In this document: positions 12,783 through 21,856 of the stretch, in pieces
Layout: each line of letters opens with the position of its first letter
Position numbering within the stretch: the stretch's first letter is position 1
Notes under the pieces: model-generated
Told to the model about the DNA's origin: nothing
Seen by the model: the letters and a program-made list of their open reading frames with translations, nothing else
Database searches by the model: none
Origin: Sorghum bicolor
Taxonomy: Eukaryota > Streptophyta > Magnoliopsida > Poales > Poaceae
Length of the DNA: 64,000 nucleotides
Reading direction: 5' to 3'
NCBI RefSeq assembly: GCF_000003195.3
Contig: NC_012878.2
Location: 53,134,629-53,198,628 of the forward strand
Translations under genes and position numbers: made by a program

Positions 12783-13433
12783 ATGTCCGAGTCCGGCGGC
12801 GTGCCGCCCGAGCGCGACAGCCCGCCCCAAGGCCCCAAAAAAACCCGCAGCCGCCGCCGGCGAGTCCTCCTCTGCCTCGCCTTCACCGTCCTCATCCTGC
12901 TGCTCCTCGCCGCGGCGGTCGCCATCGCGCTGCTCGCCGTCCTCCGCCCGCGGGACCCGGTCACGGAGCTGCTCTCGGTCAACGCCACGGGCGTGCTCCC
13001 GAACGTCGTCTCGCTGCCGACCTTCTCCGTCCAGCTCAACCTCACCTTCCTCCTCGCGGTCCGCGTCCGGAACCCGAACCCGGCCGCGTTCCGCCACGGC
13101 GCCGCCACCACGTCGCTCTACTACCGCGGCGCCGCCGTGGGCTACGGCGAGGTGCCGGCCGGGACCGTGCCGAGCCGGGGCGCGGCCACCGTCCGGATGA
13201 ACATGACGGTGCAGGCCGACCGGGTCGTGGCGGCCGCCGGGATCGGGGGACTCATCGCCGACGTGCTCGCCGGCGAGATGGAGTACGAGGCGAGGACCGA
13301 GGTGCCGGGCACCGTCAAGCTCCTCGGCTTGGTGAAGCGCAGCGTGGAGGCAAGATCGGTGTGCCGCGTCGTCATCGGCGTCGCCGACGTCAGCGTTCGG
13401 CGCCAGGAGTGCGACAACGAAGCCAAGCTGTGA
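12783..13433 (+). CDS. LEA_2 / NHL (NDR1/HIN1-like) membrane protein
   Basis: Single exon, 216 residues. The N-terminus is proline- and arginine-rich (KKTRSRRRR at about 19-27) and is followed by one strong transmembrane segment at about residues 28-54. The rest fits a LEA_2 domain: a beta-rich stretch with VRVRNPNPAAFRHG (the NPN motif common in this family), then a GYGEVPAGTVPSRG segment and N-glycosylation-type sites (NAT, NLT, NMT). Length and layout match NHL proteins: a basic cytosolic tail, one membrane anchor and a LEA_2 domain outside. Members act at the plasma membrane in defence or stress responses; the specific role here is unknown. The ATG at 12783 is the first in frame and gives the basic-then-membrane layout. 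Very GC-rich, like the neighbouring genes. Confidence 0.85.
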   Translation: MSESGGVPPERDSPPQGPKKTRSRRRRVLLCLAFTVLILLLLAAAVAIALLAVLRPRDPVTELLSVNATGVLPNVVSLPTFSVQLNLTFLLAVRVRNPNPAAFRHGAATTSLYYRGAAVGYGEVPAGTVPSRGAATVRMNMTVQADRVVAAAGIGGLIADVLAGEMEYEARTEVPGTVKLLGLVKRSVEARSVCRVVIGVADVSVRRQECDNEAKL

Positions 13434-14056
13434 AGCGTCTTGCTTGATCTCGGCGATCATGCATATGGTGTGCGGTGCCGTGAGCACGTACCGTTCGTGA
13501 ACTTGTACATGTACTATAACATACACGCGTGTATTGTCAATTTTTTTAGGGAGAATAATTGGGTGAATAGCAGTCTCTGTTCTCTATGGACCTCCACATG
13601 TTCTACTTTACTTGGTTTTTTCTTAAAAAAGCAAAGGTGTCCGCACAAATAGCTCGGATATATCTAGCTTTTTCGTTGTAAATTTAGAATTTTTCTGTCG
13701 AAAATATAATTTTTACAGTAATTAATATGTAGTTTTTTGTTAGACTGTGTTGATTCTTCCCTCTATACACCCTATTTTATCCATAGCCAAACTTTATGGG
13801 TCATATTAGTTGCTGGCATATTGCGCGTGGTTGTTCAATTAGGCTTTAAATTGTTGTCTTGCAATTTCTTCGATTTCTTTACGAGCGCTACTGGTTCGTG
13901 TGGATGTGAAGACCGCAGGGTGAGAAGTGTTCACACCTTTACTTTTACGAATCGAGTGAACATACACCAGAATGGATTTGGGACTGAAGATGGAGAACCT
14001 TTGGGTCCTCGCTGGGACTCTGGGAGGGGATCAAAACTCCGCTGGGAACGATTCTA
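13434..14056. other. Spacer downstream of the LEA_2 gene
   Basis: 3' flank and AT-rich spacer. The 106-codon frame at 13737-14057 has no domain-like features. Nothing else seen. Confidence 0.45.
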
Positions 14057-14300
14057 GGGCGTTGTTTAGTTTCGAAAAGATTTCAGATTTCGGTACTGTA
14101 GCACTTTCGTTTGTTTGTGAGAAATATTATCCAATTATGGACTAACTAGGATCAAAAGATTCGTCTCGCGATTTCCAGCTAAACTATGTAATTAGTTTTT
14201 GATTTCGTCTATATTTAATGCTTCATGCATGTGCCGCAAAATTCGATGTGACGGGGAATCTTGAAAACTTTTTGCTTTTTGGGGTGAACTAAACAAGGCC
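14057..14300 (+). mobile_element. Tourist-like MITE (GGCCTTGTTTAGTTC family), orientation A
   Basis: Left end GGGCGTTGTTTAGTTTCG and right end GTGAACTAAACAAGGCC are near-perfect inverted repeats. Inside are the family landmarks ACTGTAGCACTTTCGTTT, GATCAAAAGATTCGTCTCG and TTTAATGCTTCATGCATG. Flanked by CTA/TAG. 244 bp, non-coding. PIF/Harbinger (Tourist) assignment rests on the 3-bp TAA/TTA-type duplication seen at other copies in the window. Confidence 0.8.
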
Positions 14301-14323
14301 TAGATTTGGCACTTGAAGTAACA

Positions 14324-14559
14324 CCTTGTTTAGTTCACTCTGAAATCCAAAAAAATTTCAAAATTTCCCGTCACATTGAATCTTGCGGCACATGCATGAA
14401 GCATTAAATATAGACGAAAACAAAAATTAATTACACAGTTTGTCTGTAAATCACGAGACGAATCTTTTGATCCTAGTTAGTTTATGATTGGACAATATTT
14501 ATCAAATAAAAACGAAAGTGTTACAGAAGCGAAATCCGTTTTCGGAAGTAAACAAGGCC
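14324..14559 (-). mobile_element. Tourist-like MITE, inverted copy next to the 14057 copy
   Basis: Same family in opposite orientation: begins CCTTGTTTAGTTCACTC, contains ACAAATGCATG-type and CGAGACGAATCTTTTGATCC landmarks in reverse, and ends GTAAACAAGGCC followed by TAA. With the copy at 14057-14300 and a 23-bp spacer it makes a palindrome of about 500 bp. Confidence 0.8.
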
Positions 14560-14902
14560 TAAGTTGTGTGCCCAATATATGGTGACGAATTGTCTGTCGC
14601 ACTTTTAGCGTGGCTTCGTTTTCGATGGGCATATGTAGCCCGACACAAAACATGTTGAATTCCAGGCTATTCTTTTCTTTTTCTAATTTATTAAGCACCG
14701 TAAAATCATTTTGTTTAATTTCTCTTGACTCAATTTTTCCAAACTCATGAATTTCAGTAATCTCAGCTATGACCATACAAAACATACAAATCGAAATTTG
14801 GAACACAGACCTACAAACATTAAGTACAGTGACCTTGGTTCGGTTGCTTCTACGAAGCAGGGGCGGAGCTTTACAGCCATTTGTATTGATAAAATAAAAA
14901 TT

Positions 14903-15674
14903 AAAGAAAGTCTTATATCCTCGACTACCTATGGCTATGAGATGCAATGTCTCAGCTACAGCTGGGTGACCGTAAGGACAACCTTACCTGGTGTTGGATG
15001 CCGGATGAAAAGTATTCCTCTAGACTCTCCTCATGGCATTACACTCGGTTCACGGATGCCCTAGGATCTGGAAGACATGGGCTCCACTCAGTGTAAAGAT
15101 CTTCCTATGGCTGCGCCATCAAAGGATGGCTCCGCCATCAAAGGACGACACTGGACTGCAGACAGTAGACGACGCCACGGGCTGCACACCGACAACCATT
15201 GCTACCTTTGCGACCAAGACCCTAAGACCATCGACCACATCGTCGCCTCCTGCTCGTTCTCGCGTCAGGTTTGGTGGACCGTTGTAGTGGCTCTCAAGGT
15301 CAACGCATCTCAGATAGGCGACGAGACTCTGCTTGCCTGGTGGGACCGGTGGTGGCGGAGATGGCACGGGGAACGACAAAGAGGAGCCGAGACCCTTTTC
15401 GCGCTAGTAGCTTGGGAGATCTGGAAAGAGTGAAACGCACGGTGCTTTTGTAGCGCCCCTCCACCATCAACCAGCTTCTATCCACCATCAAATACTACAG
15501 TGACCTTTGGGTTGACGCAGGGACTTGAAATCTAGGTTGTCTGATTCGTGAATAGTAGGCTTTCTACTCTTGTACATCTGTTCAGCGCTAAGGTGCGTCT
15601 GTAAAACCCTTTCCTATTTAATACAAAGATGCGCAAACTTTTTGCGTATTCAAGAAAAAAAGAAAGTCTTATAT
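14903..15674 (+). mobile_element. 5'-truncated LINE with perfect target-site duplication
   Basis: AAAGAAAGTCTTATAT at 14903-14918 is repeated exactly at 15659-15674. Between them is about 740 bp of L1-type LINE 3' end: the zinc-finger region following the reverse transcriptase (see next entry), then a 3' UTR with TTTAATACAAAGATGCGC and TTTTTGCGTATTCAAG, ending in an A run. Duplication, A tail and truncation together are the signature of target-primed reverse transcription. Confidence 0.9.
14925..15433 (+). pseudogene. LINE ORF2 C-terminal remnant (zf-RVT region)
   Basis: The best frame (15077-15433) shows HTDNHCYLCDQDPKTIDHIV and CSFSRQVWW, the Cys/His knuckle and tryptophan-rich tail (zf-RVT) that follow the reverse transcriptase in plant L1 LINEs, ending AWEIWKE and a stop. 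Frame changes upstream show it is not functional. It is the coding remnant inside the truncated LINE at 14919-15658. Confidence 0.8.
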
Positions 15675-16354
15675 TTTTTAACAATCGGCCCAGCTGGATT
15701 TAGGCCCAAACTGGCAGACTCCGTCAGTACTGCTACGAAGAGGCCTTTGCCGATGTCATCAACCTCAATAGTCAATACGGTTTGGCGGCCGAAGCGCTCC
15801 GCCGCGAGTCCAAGATGCCCAACTGGGTTGGTTTGGCGACCCACGGCCGACCCAACTTCCAGCCCAGTTCGCACAGGAAGTGTCGTCGTCGGATCTTGTC
15901 CAACTCCAACACACTCTGATGAACTTCTTCGGTTTCTTTTTTTTTTACAGCCGTGTGCAGATCTGTTGGAACAAACTATGATTTGTTGCTCGAAAGTTGT
16001 CGGCCGATCGACGAACGCAGGGTGGCGCATGCAGGCTTTATTTTATTGTTCACTGTACTGTAGTATATATTATGGGCACGCACTGCCACCCTACAGCCGT
16101 GAACAGCGATGCAGCGCGATTCAAATCAATGTCTCATTCTCTCCGTTACCGATCGCAGTCGCGCATCGCGTCGATGGGAGGAATCAGCATCTAGTCTTGT
16201 TGGGCGCGAATTCGCGAATCGCCCAGGCAAAAAATAAGCAAATCGGAGCATGCCCATGTGCCCAAGCCACGCGCTCCATGCGCACGCGTCATGGTCTCCC
16301 GATTTCCGAGCGCACGGTGCGCTGCAACTGGCAACAAGCTGGCCGTGCTTGCTC
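15675..16354. other. Upstream region of the UGT gene
   Basis: Open frames cross this region (one of 287 codons starts inside the LINE tail) but have no recognisable domain and include repeat sequence. I treat it as promoter and spacer. No RNA gene or other element seen. Confidence 0.4.
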
Positions 16355-16361
16355 TATAAAT
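16355..16361 (+). promoter_or_regulatory. TATA box of the UGT gene
   Basis: TATAAAT lies 140 bp upstream of the ATG at 16495, allowing a leader of roughly 110 bases. No other TATA-like motif is nearer. Confidence 0.55.
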
Positions 16362-16494
16362 TATGGTCACGTAATCACGTTCCAAGCAACTGTCCACAGA
16401 ACGAAGTCACATGCTACTGCTTTGCTCTGCTAGTAGAGCTTAGAAGTGCCAAGCCAGTCTTCCCCGAGGCGATCGAGCTCGAGGTCGATCGGTC

Positions 16495-17991
16495 ATGGTG
16501 TCACTGACGACGGCGGCGGATCATGGGCAGCGGCCGCACGCCGTGTGCATGCCGTACCCGGCGCAGGGCCACGTGACGCCCATGCTGAAGCTCGCCAAGC
16601 TCCTCCACGCGCGTGGCTTCGAGGTCACCTTCGTCAACACCGAGTTCAACCACCGGCGCCTGCACCGCTCCCGCGGCGCGCTGGACCGCGTGCCCGGGTT
16701 CCGCTTCGACGCCATCCCGGACGGCCTCCCGCCGTCCGACGCCGACGCCACGCAGGACATCCCCGCGCTCAGCTACTCCACCATGACCACCTGCCTCCCG
16801 CACCTCCTCGCGCTGCTCGCCAGGGTCGACGCCGACGCCGCGTCCCCGCGAGTCACCTGCCTCGTCACGGACGCCGTCATGTCGTTCGGCTTCGACGCCG
16901 CCAGGGAGTTCGGCGTGCCCGTCGCCGCGCTCTGGACCGCCAGCACGTGCGGGTTCATGGGGTACCGGAACTACAGGAGCCTCGTCGACTCGGGCCTCGT
17001 GCCGTTCAAGACCGCCGCGGACCTCGAGGACGGCGTCGAGGGAGGTCACCTCGCCACCGTGGTGACCGGCGCGCGCGGCATGTGCGACGGCGTGCAGCTG
17101 CGCGACTTCCCCAGCTTCATCCGCACCACGGACCGCGCCGACATCATGCTCAACTTCCTCATGCGCGAGGCCGAGCGGCTGTCGCTCCCCGACGGCGTCA
17201 TCGTCAACACCTTCGAGGACCTCGAGGGCGCCTCGCTGGACGCCATGCGCGCGATCCTCCCGACGGTGTACCCCGTCGGCCCGCTCCTCCTCCGCGAGCG
17301 CCTGGAGATCCCCGCCGGCAGCCCGCTCGCGGGGCTCGGCTCCAACCTCTGGAAGGAGCAGGAGGGGCTCCCGGAGTGGCTCGCCGGCCGCGCGCCGCGG
17401 TCCGTGGTGTACGTGAACTACGGCAGCATCACGGTGATGACCAACTCGCAGCTGCTCGAGTTCGCCTGGGGCCTGGCCAACAGCGGGTACCCGTTCGTGT
17501 GGAACATCCGGCCGGACCTCGTGAAGGGCGACTCCGCCGTGCTGCCGCCGGAGTTCACGTCCGCCGTCGAGGGCCGCGCGCTGCTGACCACGTGGTGCCC
17601 GCAGGAGGCGGTGCTCCCGCACGAGGCGGTCGGGGTGTTCCTGACTCACTCCGGCTGGAACTCGACACTGGAGAGCCTCTGCGCCGGGGTGCCCATGCTC
17701 AGCTGGCCCTTCTTTGCGGAGCAGCAGACTAACTGCCGGTACAAGCGGACGGAGTGGGGCGTCGGGATGGAGATCGGCGGGGAGGTGCGGCGCGACGAGG
17801 TGTCGGCCATCTTAAAGGAGGCCATGGACGGGGAGAAGGGGCGAGAGATGCGCCGGCGCGCGGAGGAGTGGAAGGAGAAGGCCGTGAAGGTGACGCTGCC
17901 GGGTGGGCCTGCGCAGACCAACCTTGAAAGGGTCATCGACGAGGTGCTGCTCTCCAAGATGAAGGGACAGAAACAGACTGCCAACGTCTGA
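16495..17991 (+). CDS. UDP-glycosyltransferase, UGT85-like (family 1)
   Basis: One uninterrupted frame of 498 residues, the usual length for plant family-1 UGTs. The N-terminal half has CMPYPAQGHVTPMLKLAKLL (about 18-37) with His27 placed as the catalytic histidine that activates the acceptor. The C-terminal half has the PSPG sugar-donor box from Trp367 to about residue 410, containing WCPQE, HSGWNSTLESLCAGVPML and the final Q of EQQ that usually selects UDP-glucose. VNTEFNHRRL and the SYSTMT region resemble UGT85. These enzymes glycosylate small hydrophobic acceptors in the cytosol; the acceptor here cannot be named. Many UGT85 genes have one intron, and this one has none visible. It has its own TATA box and no cluster partners that would suggest a pathway. 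Confidence 0.9.
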   Translation: MVSLTTAADHGQRPHAVCMPYPAQGHVTPMLKLAKLLHARGFEVTFVNTEFNHRRLHRSRGALDRVPGFRFDAIPDGLPPSDADATQDIPALSYSTMTTCLPHLLALLARVDADAASPRVTCLVTDAVMSFGFDAAREFGVPVAALWTASTCGFMGYRNYRSLVDSGLVPFKTAADLEDGVEGGHLATVVTGARGMCDGVQLRDFPSFIRTTDRADIMLNFLMREAERLSLPDGVIVNTFEDLEGASLDAMRAILPTVYPVGPLLLRERLEIPAGSPLAGLGSNLWKEQEGLPEWLAGRAPRSVVYVNYGSITVMTNSQLLEFAWGLANSGYPFVWNIRPDLVKGDSAVLPPEFTSAVEGRALLTTWCPQEAVLPHEAVGVFLTHSGWNSTLESLCAGVPMLSWPFFAEQQTNCRYKRTEWGVGMEIGGEVRRDEVSAILKEAMDGEKGREMRRRAEEWKEKAVKVTLPGGPAQTNLERVIDEVLLSKMKGQKQTANV

Positions 17992-18658
17992 TTGTGGGCG
18001 TACATATCTTGTTTGAGACTTGGCGAGCATATTTCATCATGCATTTTCCCCCTCATTTTGTTCTGCTCTGTGATAGTACGTGTGTGAGCTTTGAGCAATT
18101 AATCACTATCTCAACATTCAGCTCTCAAGCCTGAAACCCCAGCTCTCCACTGATGAAAGGCTGTAAACATTTTCGCATAGCCTATTTTTTTCAGTTTTCA
18201 GTGTGTGGTGGTGCGAAAAATTGGCAACGTTGGGCCATGGCTAGGATCCATAATTACATATTCATCACTTGGAGAACAACGACTCTCTCTCTCTCTCTCA
18301 ACAATCATCATGAAAATATCTGTATTATCAATACACACAAAGATAGGAATCATATCAGAGGGGGTGAAAGCTTTGTAACACTCCTTAGCTACAAACCTAA
18401 ATACATCTCTCTTACTACCGGAACATATTGTTGTGTAATCACTGAAATCAATGTGGACTAGAAAAACTTAACTCCGATTGACCCCAACCTTTAGCAGAAC
18501 AAATTAGATAAAATTGTTGAAGTAATCCCACTAGAATCACGTCATTGGGAGTGATTCCCATCATGCAAAAAATATTTATCTAGAAAAATACAGTATTACC
18601 TTTTTTTTTATATACAAAAAAAACTTATTTGCACTTTACCTAAAATAACAGTTGATAG
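17992..18658. other. 3' flank of the UGT gene and spacer
   Basis: Contains the UGT 3' UTR and AT-rich spacer with a short CT run near 18284-18299. No gene seen. Confidence 0.45.
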
Positions 18659-18661
18659 TTA

Positions 18662-18838
18662 GGCCCTGTTTAGTTCCACTTGCTAAATTTTAGCTAACTA
18701 AAGTTATTTTAGCTACTCTTAGATGACTAGTGGGACTAAATTATTCTAGCTCTTTTTAGATAATGTGTTTGGAACTTTAGCTACTAAAGTGACTAAAATT
18801 TAGTTGACTAAAATTTAGCAAGGGGAACCAACGGAGCC
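18662..18838. mobile_element. 177-bp Tourist-type MITE with TTA duplication
   Basis: Left end GGCCCTGTTTAGTTCC pairs with right end GGAACCAACGGAGCC, and the inner arms (CTAAATTTTAGCTAACTAAA against TTTAGTTGACTAAAATTTAG) extend the foldback almost across the element. Flanked by TTA at 18659-18661 and 18839-18841, the target duplication of PIF/Harbinger elements. Confidence 0.85.
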
Positions 18839-19254
18839 TTAATAGGTGAGATATTTATTTACTTCTTCTGTAAAGTAGAATAAATAAGAAAAGTTTAGAT
18901 GTAAAAATCTTCTTTAATTTATAGATCTAATTGATGCATGTATAATCTATTAGCAGTAATAAATCTTTTTATTTTGCAACTTTGGATGCAATATATTTTA
19001 ACTAGCGTGTTGGCTTTTTGTGCATGTATCACATCTGTTTTCGCCAGTGTCGTGTTAAGCTCACGACTTTTTTAAGTTCGATGAAGGTAACGTGTACCTG
19101 TAGCTAATAACCTGTTAAGTTTAGGCAGCGATTTTTTTCCATTCATGTGCATGTTCTTTTTTCAAACCTGCGTTAGTTGCCAATCTTTTTCGTCCATCTA
19201 AAACATATGTTTTTCAATTGTGTATATACATGTTATAGCTCTTAGCTAATGTTG

Positions 19255-19518
19255 TACTCTCTCTATCCCAAATTATAAGTCCTTCTAAAAATCATGGAGA
19301 GTCAAAAAATTTCAAATTTCACCAAAATTATATAAAGAACTATAAAGATTTATGACATAAAATAGATATACTATGAAAATATAATCAATGAAGAGTATAA
19401 TAATATTTAGTTGAAATCATAAATGTTGTTATCTTATATCATATAAATTTGATCAAACTTGAGATGCTTTGACTCTCTAAGATCTTGGAATGATTTATAA
19501 TTTGATACGGAAGGAGTA
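19255..19518. mobile_element. Stowaway MITE
   Basis: Left end TACTCTCTCTATCCCAAATT and right end AATTTGATACGGAAGGAGTA are inverted versions of the grass Stowaway terminus (CTCCCTCCGTCCCAAATTAT) and are bounded by TA on both sides. The interior has the familiar TTTGATCAAACTTGAGATGC segment. 264 bp, non-coding. Confidence 0.85.
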
Positions 19519-19808
19519 GTAGACTATAATTTGGTAACATGTCATGCACATGTAACAGGCCGCAATTTATATGTTAGCTAATTTGTCATGGAACATGTAT
19601 ATCACGAAGAGAAAAGGAGGGAGGAAGAAAAAAGAGTTAGGTGGCAAAATACCATATTTCAATATATAATAAAAAGTTCTCTCTCCTCTCGAGCCGGAAA
19701 TGACCATTTTAGACGTCTTTATTAATATTTTTCACAACTCAGAGTGTCCAGACAATTAGCATGTTTTCCTCGAAATAATACTATGAGATGAGATATGTCC
19801 AACATTTA

Positions 19809-20050
19809 GGCCTTGTTTAATTGGGAAAAGTTTTTAGATTTTGATACTGTAGCACTTTCGTTTTTATTTGACAACATTGTCTAATCATAGAGTAACTATG
19901 CTTAAAAGATCTGTCTCGTGATTTACAGACAAATTATGTAATTAGTTTTTGTTTTTATTTGTATTTAATGCTCCATGCGTATGCTACAAGATTCTATGTG
20001 ACAATAAATCTTGAAATTTTTTTGGTTTTTGGGATGAACTAAATGAGGCC
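19809..20050 (+). mobile_element. Tourist-like MITE, orientation A (cluster copy 1)
   Basis: GGCCTTGTTTAATTGGG at the left, GATGAACTAAATGAGGCC at the right, with GATACTGTAGCACTTTCG near the left end. First of four copies packed between 19809 and 20803. Confidence 0.8.
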
Positions 20051-20114
20051 TCAGTCACCTGAATCCATAAAGCTGGCTGGTCATTCCAAATCCACAGTTC
20101 AAATTTTCTCTTTA

Positions 20115-20360
20115 GCCTTTGTTTAGGCAGTTCATCCCAAAAACTAAATGTTTTTAAGACTCTCCGTTACATCGAATCTTGCAGCACATGCATGAAGTAC
20201 TAAATATAGATAAAAATAAAAATTAATTACACAGTTTATCTGTAAATCGTGAGATGAATATTTTAAGCCTAGTTACTCTATGATTGGACAATATTTGTCA
20301 AATAAAAACGAAAGTGCTACAATCCCGAAAACTAAAAAGTTTTTGGAACTAAGCAAGGCC
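20115..20360 (-). mobile_element. Tourist-like MITE, orientation B (cluster copy 2)
   Basis: Starts GCCTTTGTTTAGGC and ends GGAACTAAGCAAGGCC, with GAAAGTGCTACAATCCCG near the right end, so it is inverted relative to copy 1. Flanked by TTA at 20112-20114 and 20361-20363. Confidence 0.8.
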
Positions 20361-20363
20361 TTA

Positions 20364-20594
20364 GTTCCCTTTTTTTTGTTTCGGGGCACTGTAGCACTTT
20401 CATTTTTATTTAGCAATTATTATCCAATTATGGACTAACCAGGCTCAAAAGATTCATCTCACGATTTTACGGGCAAACTGTGCAATTAGTTTTTGTTTTC
20501 GTCTATATTTAATGCTCCATGTATACGCAGCAAGATTCGATGTGACCGAGAATCTTGAAAAGTTTTTTGTTTTGGGGGTGAACTGAACAAGGCC
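20364..20594 (+). mobile_element. Tourist-like MITE, orientation A (cluster copy 3), left end missing
   Basis: Begins directly at GTTCCC after the TTA that closes copy 2, lacking the usual GGCCTTGTTTA, and ends GAACTGAACAAGGCC. CACTGTAGCACTTTCATTT near the left fixes the orientation. Confidence 0.75.
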
Positions 20595-20597
20595 TTA

Positions 20598-20803
20598 GTT
20601 CAAAAAAATTTCAAGATTCTTCGTCACATCGGATGTCATGACACGTGCATGAAGCATTAAATATAAATAAATAAAATAACTAATTGTACAGTTATATGTA
20701 ATTTGCGAGACGAATCTTTTGAGTCTAGTTAGTCCATGGTTGAACAATAAACAAAATTGCTACAGTAGCCAAAACTAAAAACTTTTGCCAACTAAATAAG
20801 GCC
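20598..20803 (-). mobile_element. Tourist-like MITE, orientation B (cluster copy 4), left end missing
   Basis: Begins GTTCAAAAAAATTTC right after the TTA that closes copy 3 and ends CCAACTAAATAAGGCC followed by TTA. Inverted relative to copy 3. A central part is shortened. Confidence 0.75.
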
Positions 20804-21123
20804 TTAGAAAGCCTAAGACTCGTTTGGGAGGGCTCCAACCGGCTCCGGCCCCGACACTGTAGATGTACCATAGCACGCATGAGTCGGAGTCGGAGAATGT
20901 AACATCCTAAAAATTCACATTCAAAAAAATTACTCGCATTAAAAATTATTTTTAAAATATATTTTATAAACTATAAAATAATTTAAGCTCTATAGTATCT
21001 CCATCTAATCCATCTATATTTTTCGCGCACAAATAACAGCGAGTACCAGTAAGCCTACATGCAAGAAAACATAGCAGTGCACCTACACGAATATATATCT
21101 CATGCATGCATGCAGGACGAGCA

Positions 21124-21190
21124 TGCACCGTCCATTTGCATGCACCTGCATGCAAGGACACGGTGATTAGGCACCGTCCATTTGCATGCA
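21124..21190 (+). repeat. Direct repeat in the LTR promoter region
   Basis: GCACCGTCCATTTGCATGCA occurs at 21125-21144 and 21171-21190, surrounded by several CATGCATG (RY-type) motifs, about 80-140 bp upstream of the LTR TATA box. It may be a duplicated upstream element; the function is inferred from position only. Confidence 0.5.
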
Positions 21191-21263
21191 TCGTGCATGC
21201 AAATTAGGCACCGACCATACGCTACAGTAGCATTTTAATGGCAACGAGCTGAGCACTCTGGCC

Positions 21264-21270
21264 TATAAAA
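21264..21270 (+). promoter_or_regulatory. TATA box of the solo LTR
   Basis: TATAAAA inside the LTR, followed after about 30 bp by the CT- and CA-rich leader that begins the presumed transcript. Confidence 0.55.
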
Positions 21271-21856
21271 AGGCACTCTCGGGTGCTCACTCTCACCACC
21301 CGAGAAGCACGTTCGCTCACTCGCTCTCACTTCGTGTATACCATATACGGCCATACGCACAAGCCGAGCTCGACTGTCGTCGCAAGACGAGGTGAGCAGC
21401 TCATGAGCATCTCCTTGCTCTTCTCTGTCTTTCTGTAGTATTTTTTTCTATATTTCTCCTTGTATTTGTCTGTACCGATTCACTGCCAAGGACTCCACGA
21501 ATAGAACCATGACATACAGAAGAGCTCTAATGACCCCTGCTAATTTCTCTCTAACCATGCATGCGTGGGCCATAAGCATTAACTCTAAATAGTACATGCA
21601 TGCATGCACTACCAGTCAAGCAAATGCCCACGTGAAGCATCCATTTCTTAATCACCGTTAGCCTTTTTCGCATGATTAAATTCCGGTCATTTCACAAATA
21701 CCACATGCTAACTCTGATTTTAATAATTCTTTTTCCTAAATTCATCTAAAATCTTGATCTACCTCTTATATTAATTTCATGATTTTTGGAGCTCATTTGA
21801 ATTTATGTGATTATTTATCTGTGCTTGTTGTCTGTGTCGTTCGTCGCGTATTTTAG

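Noticed and set aside
12675..13526. 283-codon antisense frame over the LEA_2 gene
   Set aside because: Shadow of a GC-rich exon; the plus-strand product has a membrane segment and LEA_2 pattern.
15570..16433. 287-codon open frame upstream of the UGT
   Set aside because: Begins inside a LINE tail, crosses its target duplication and has no domain; chance open frame.
16501..17649. 382-codon open frame antisense to the UGT, and a 428-codon frame on the same strand (16446-17732)
   Set aside because: Shadows of the GC-rich UGT exon, with Arg/Pro-rich low-complexity translations.
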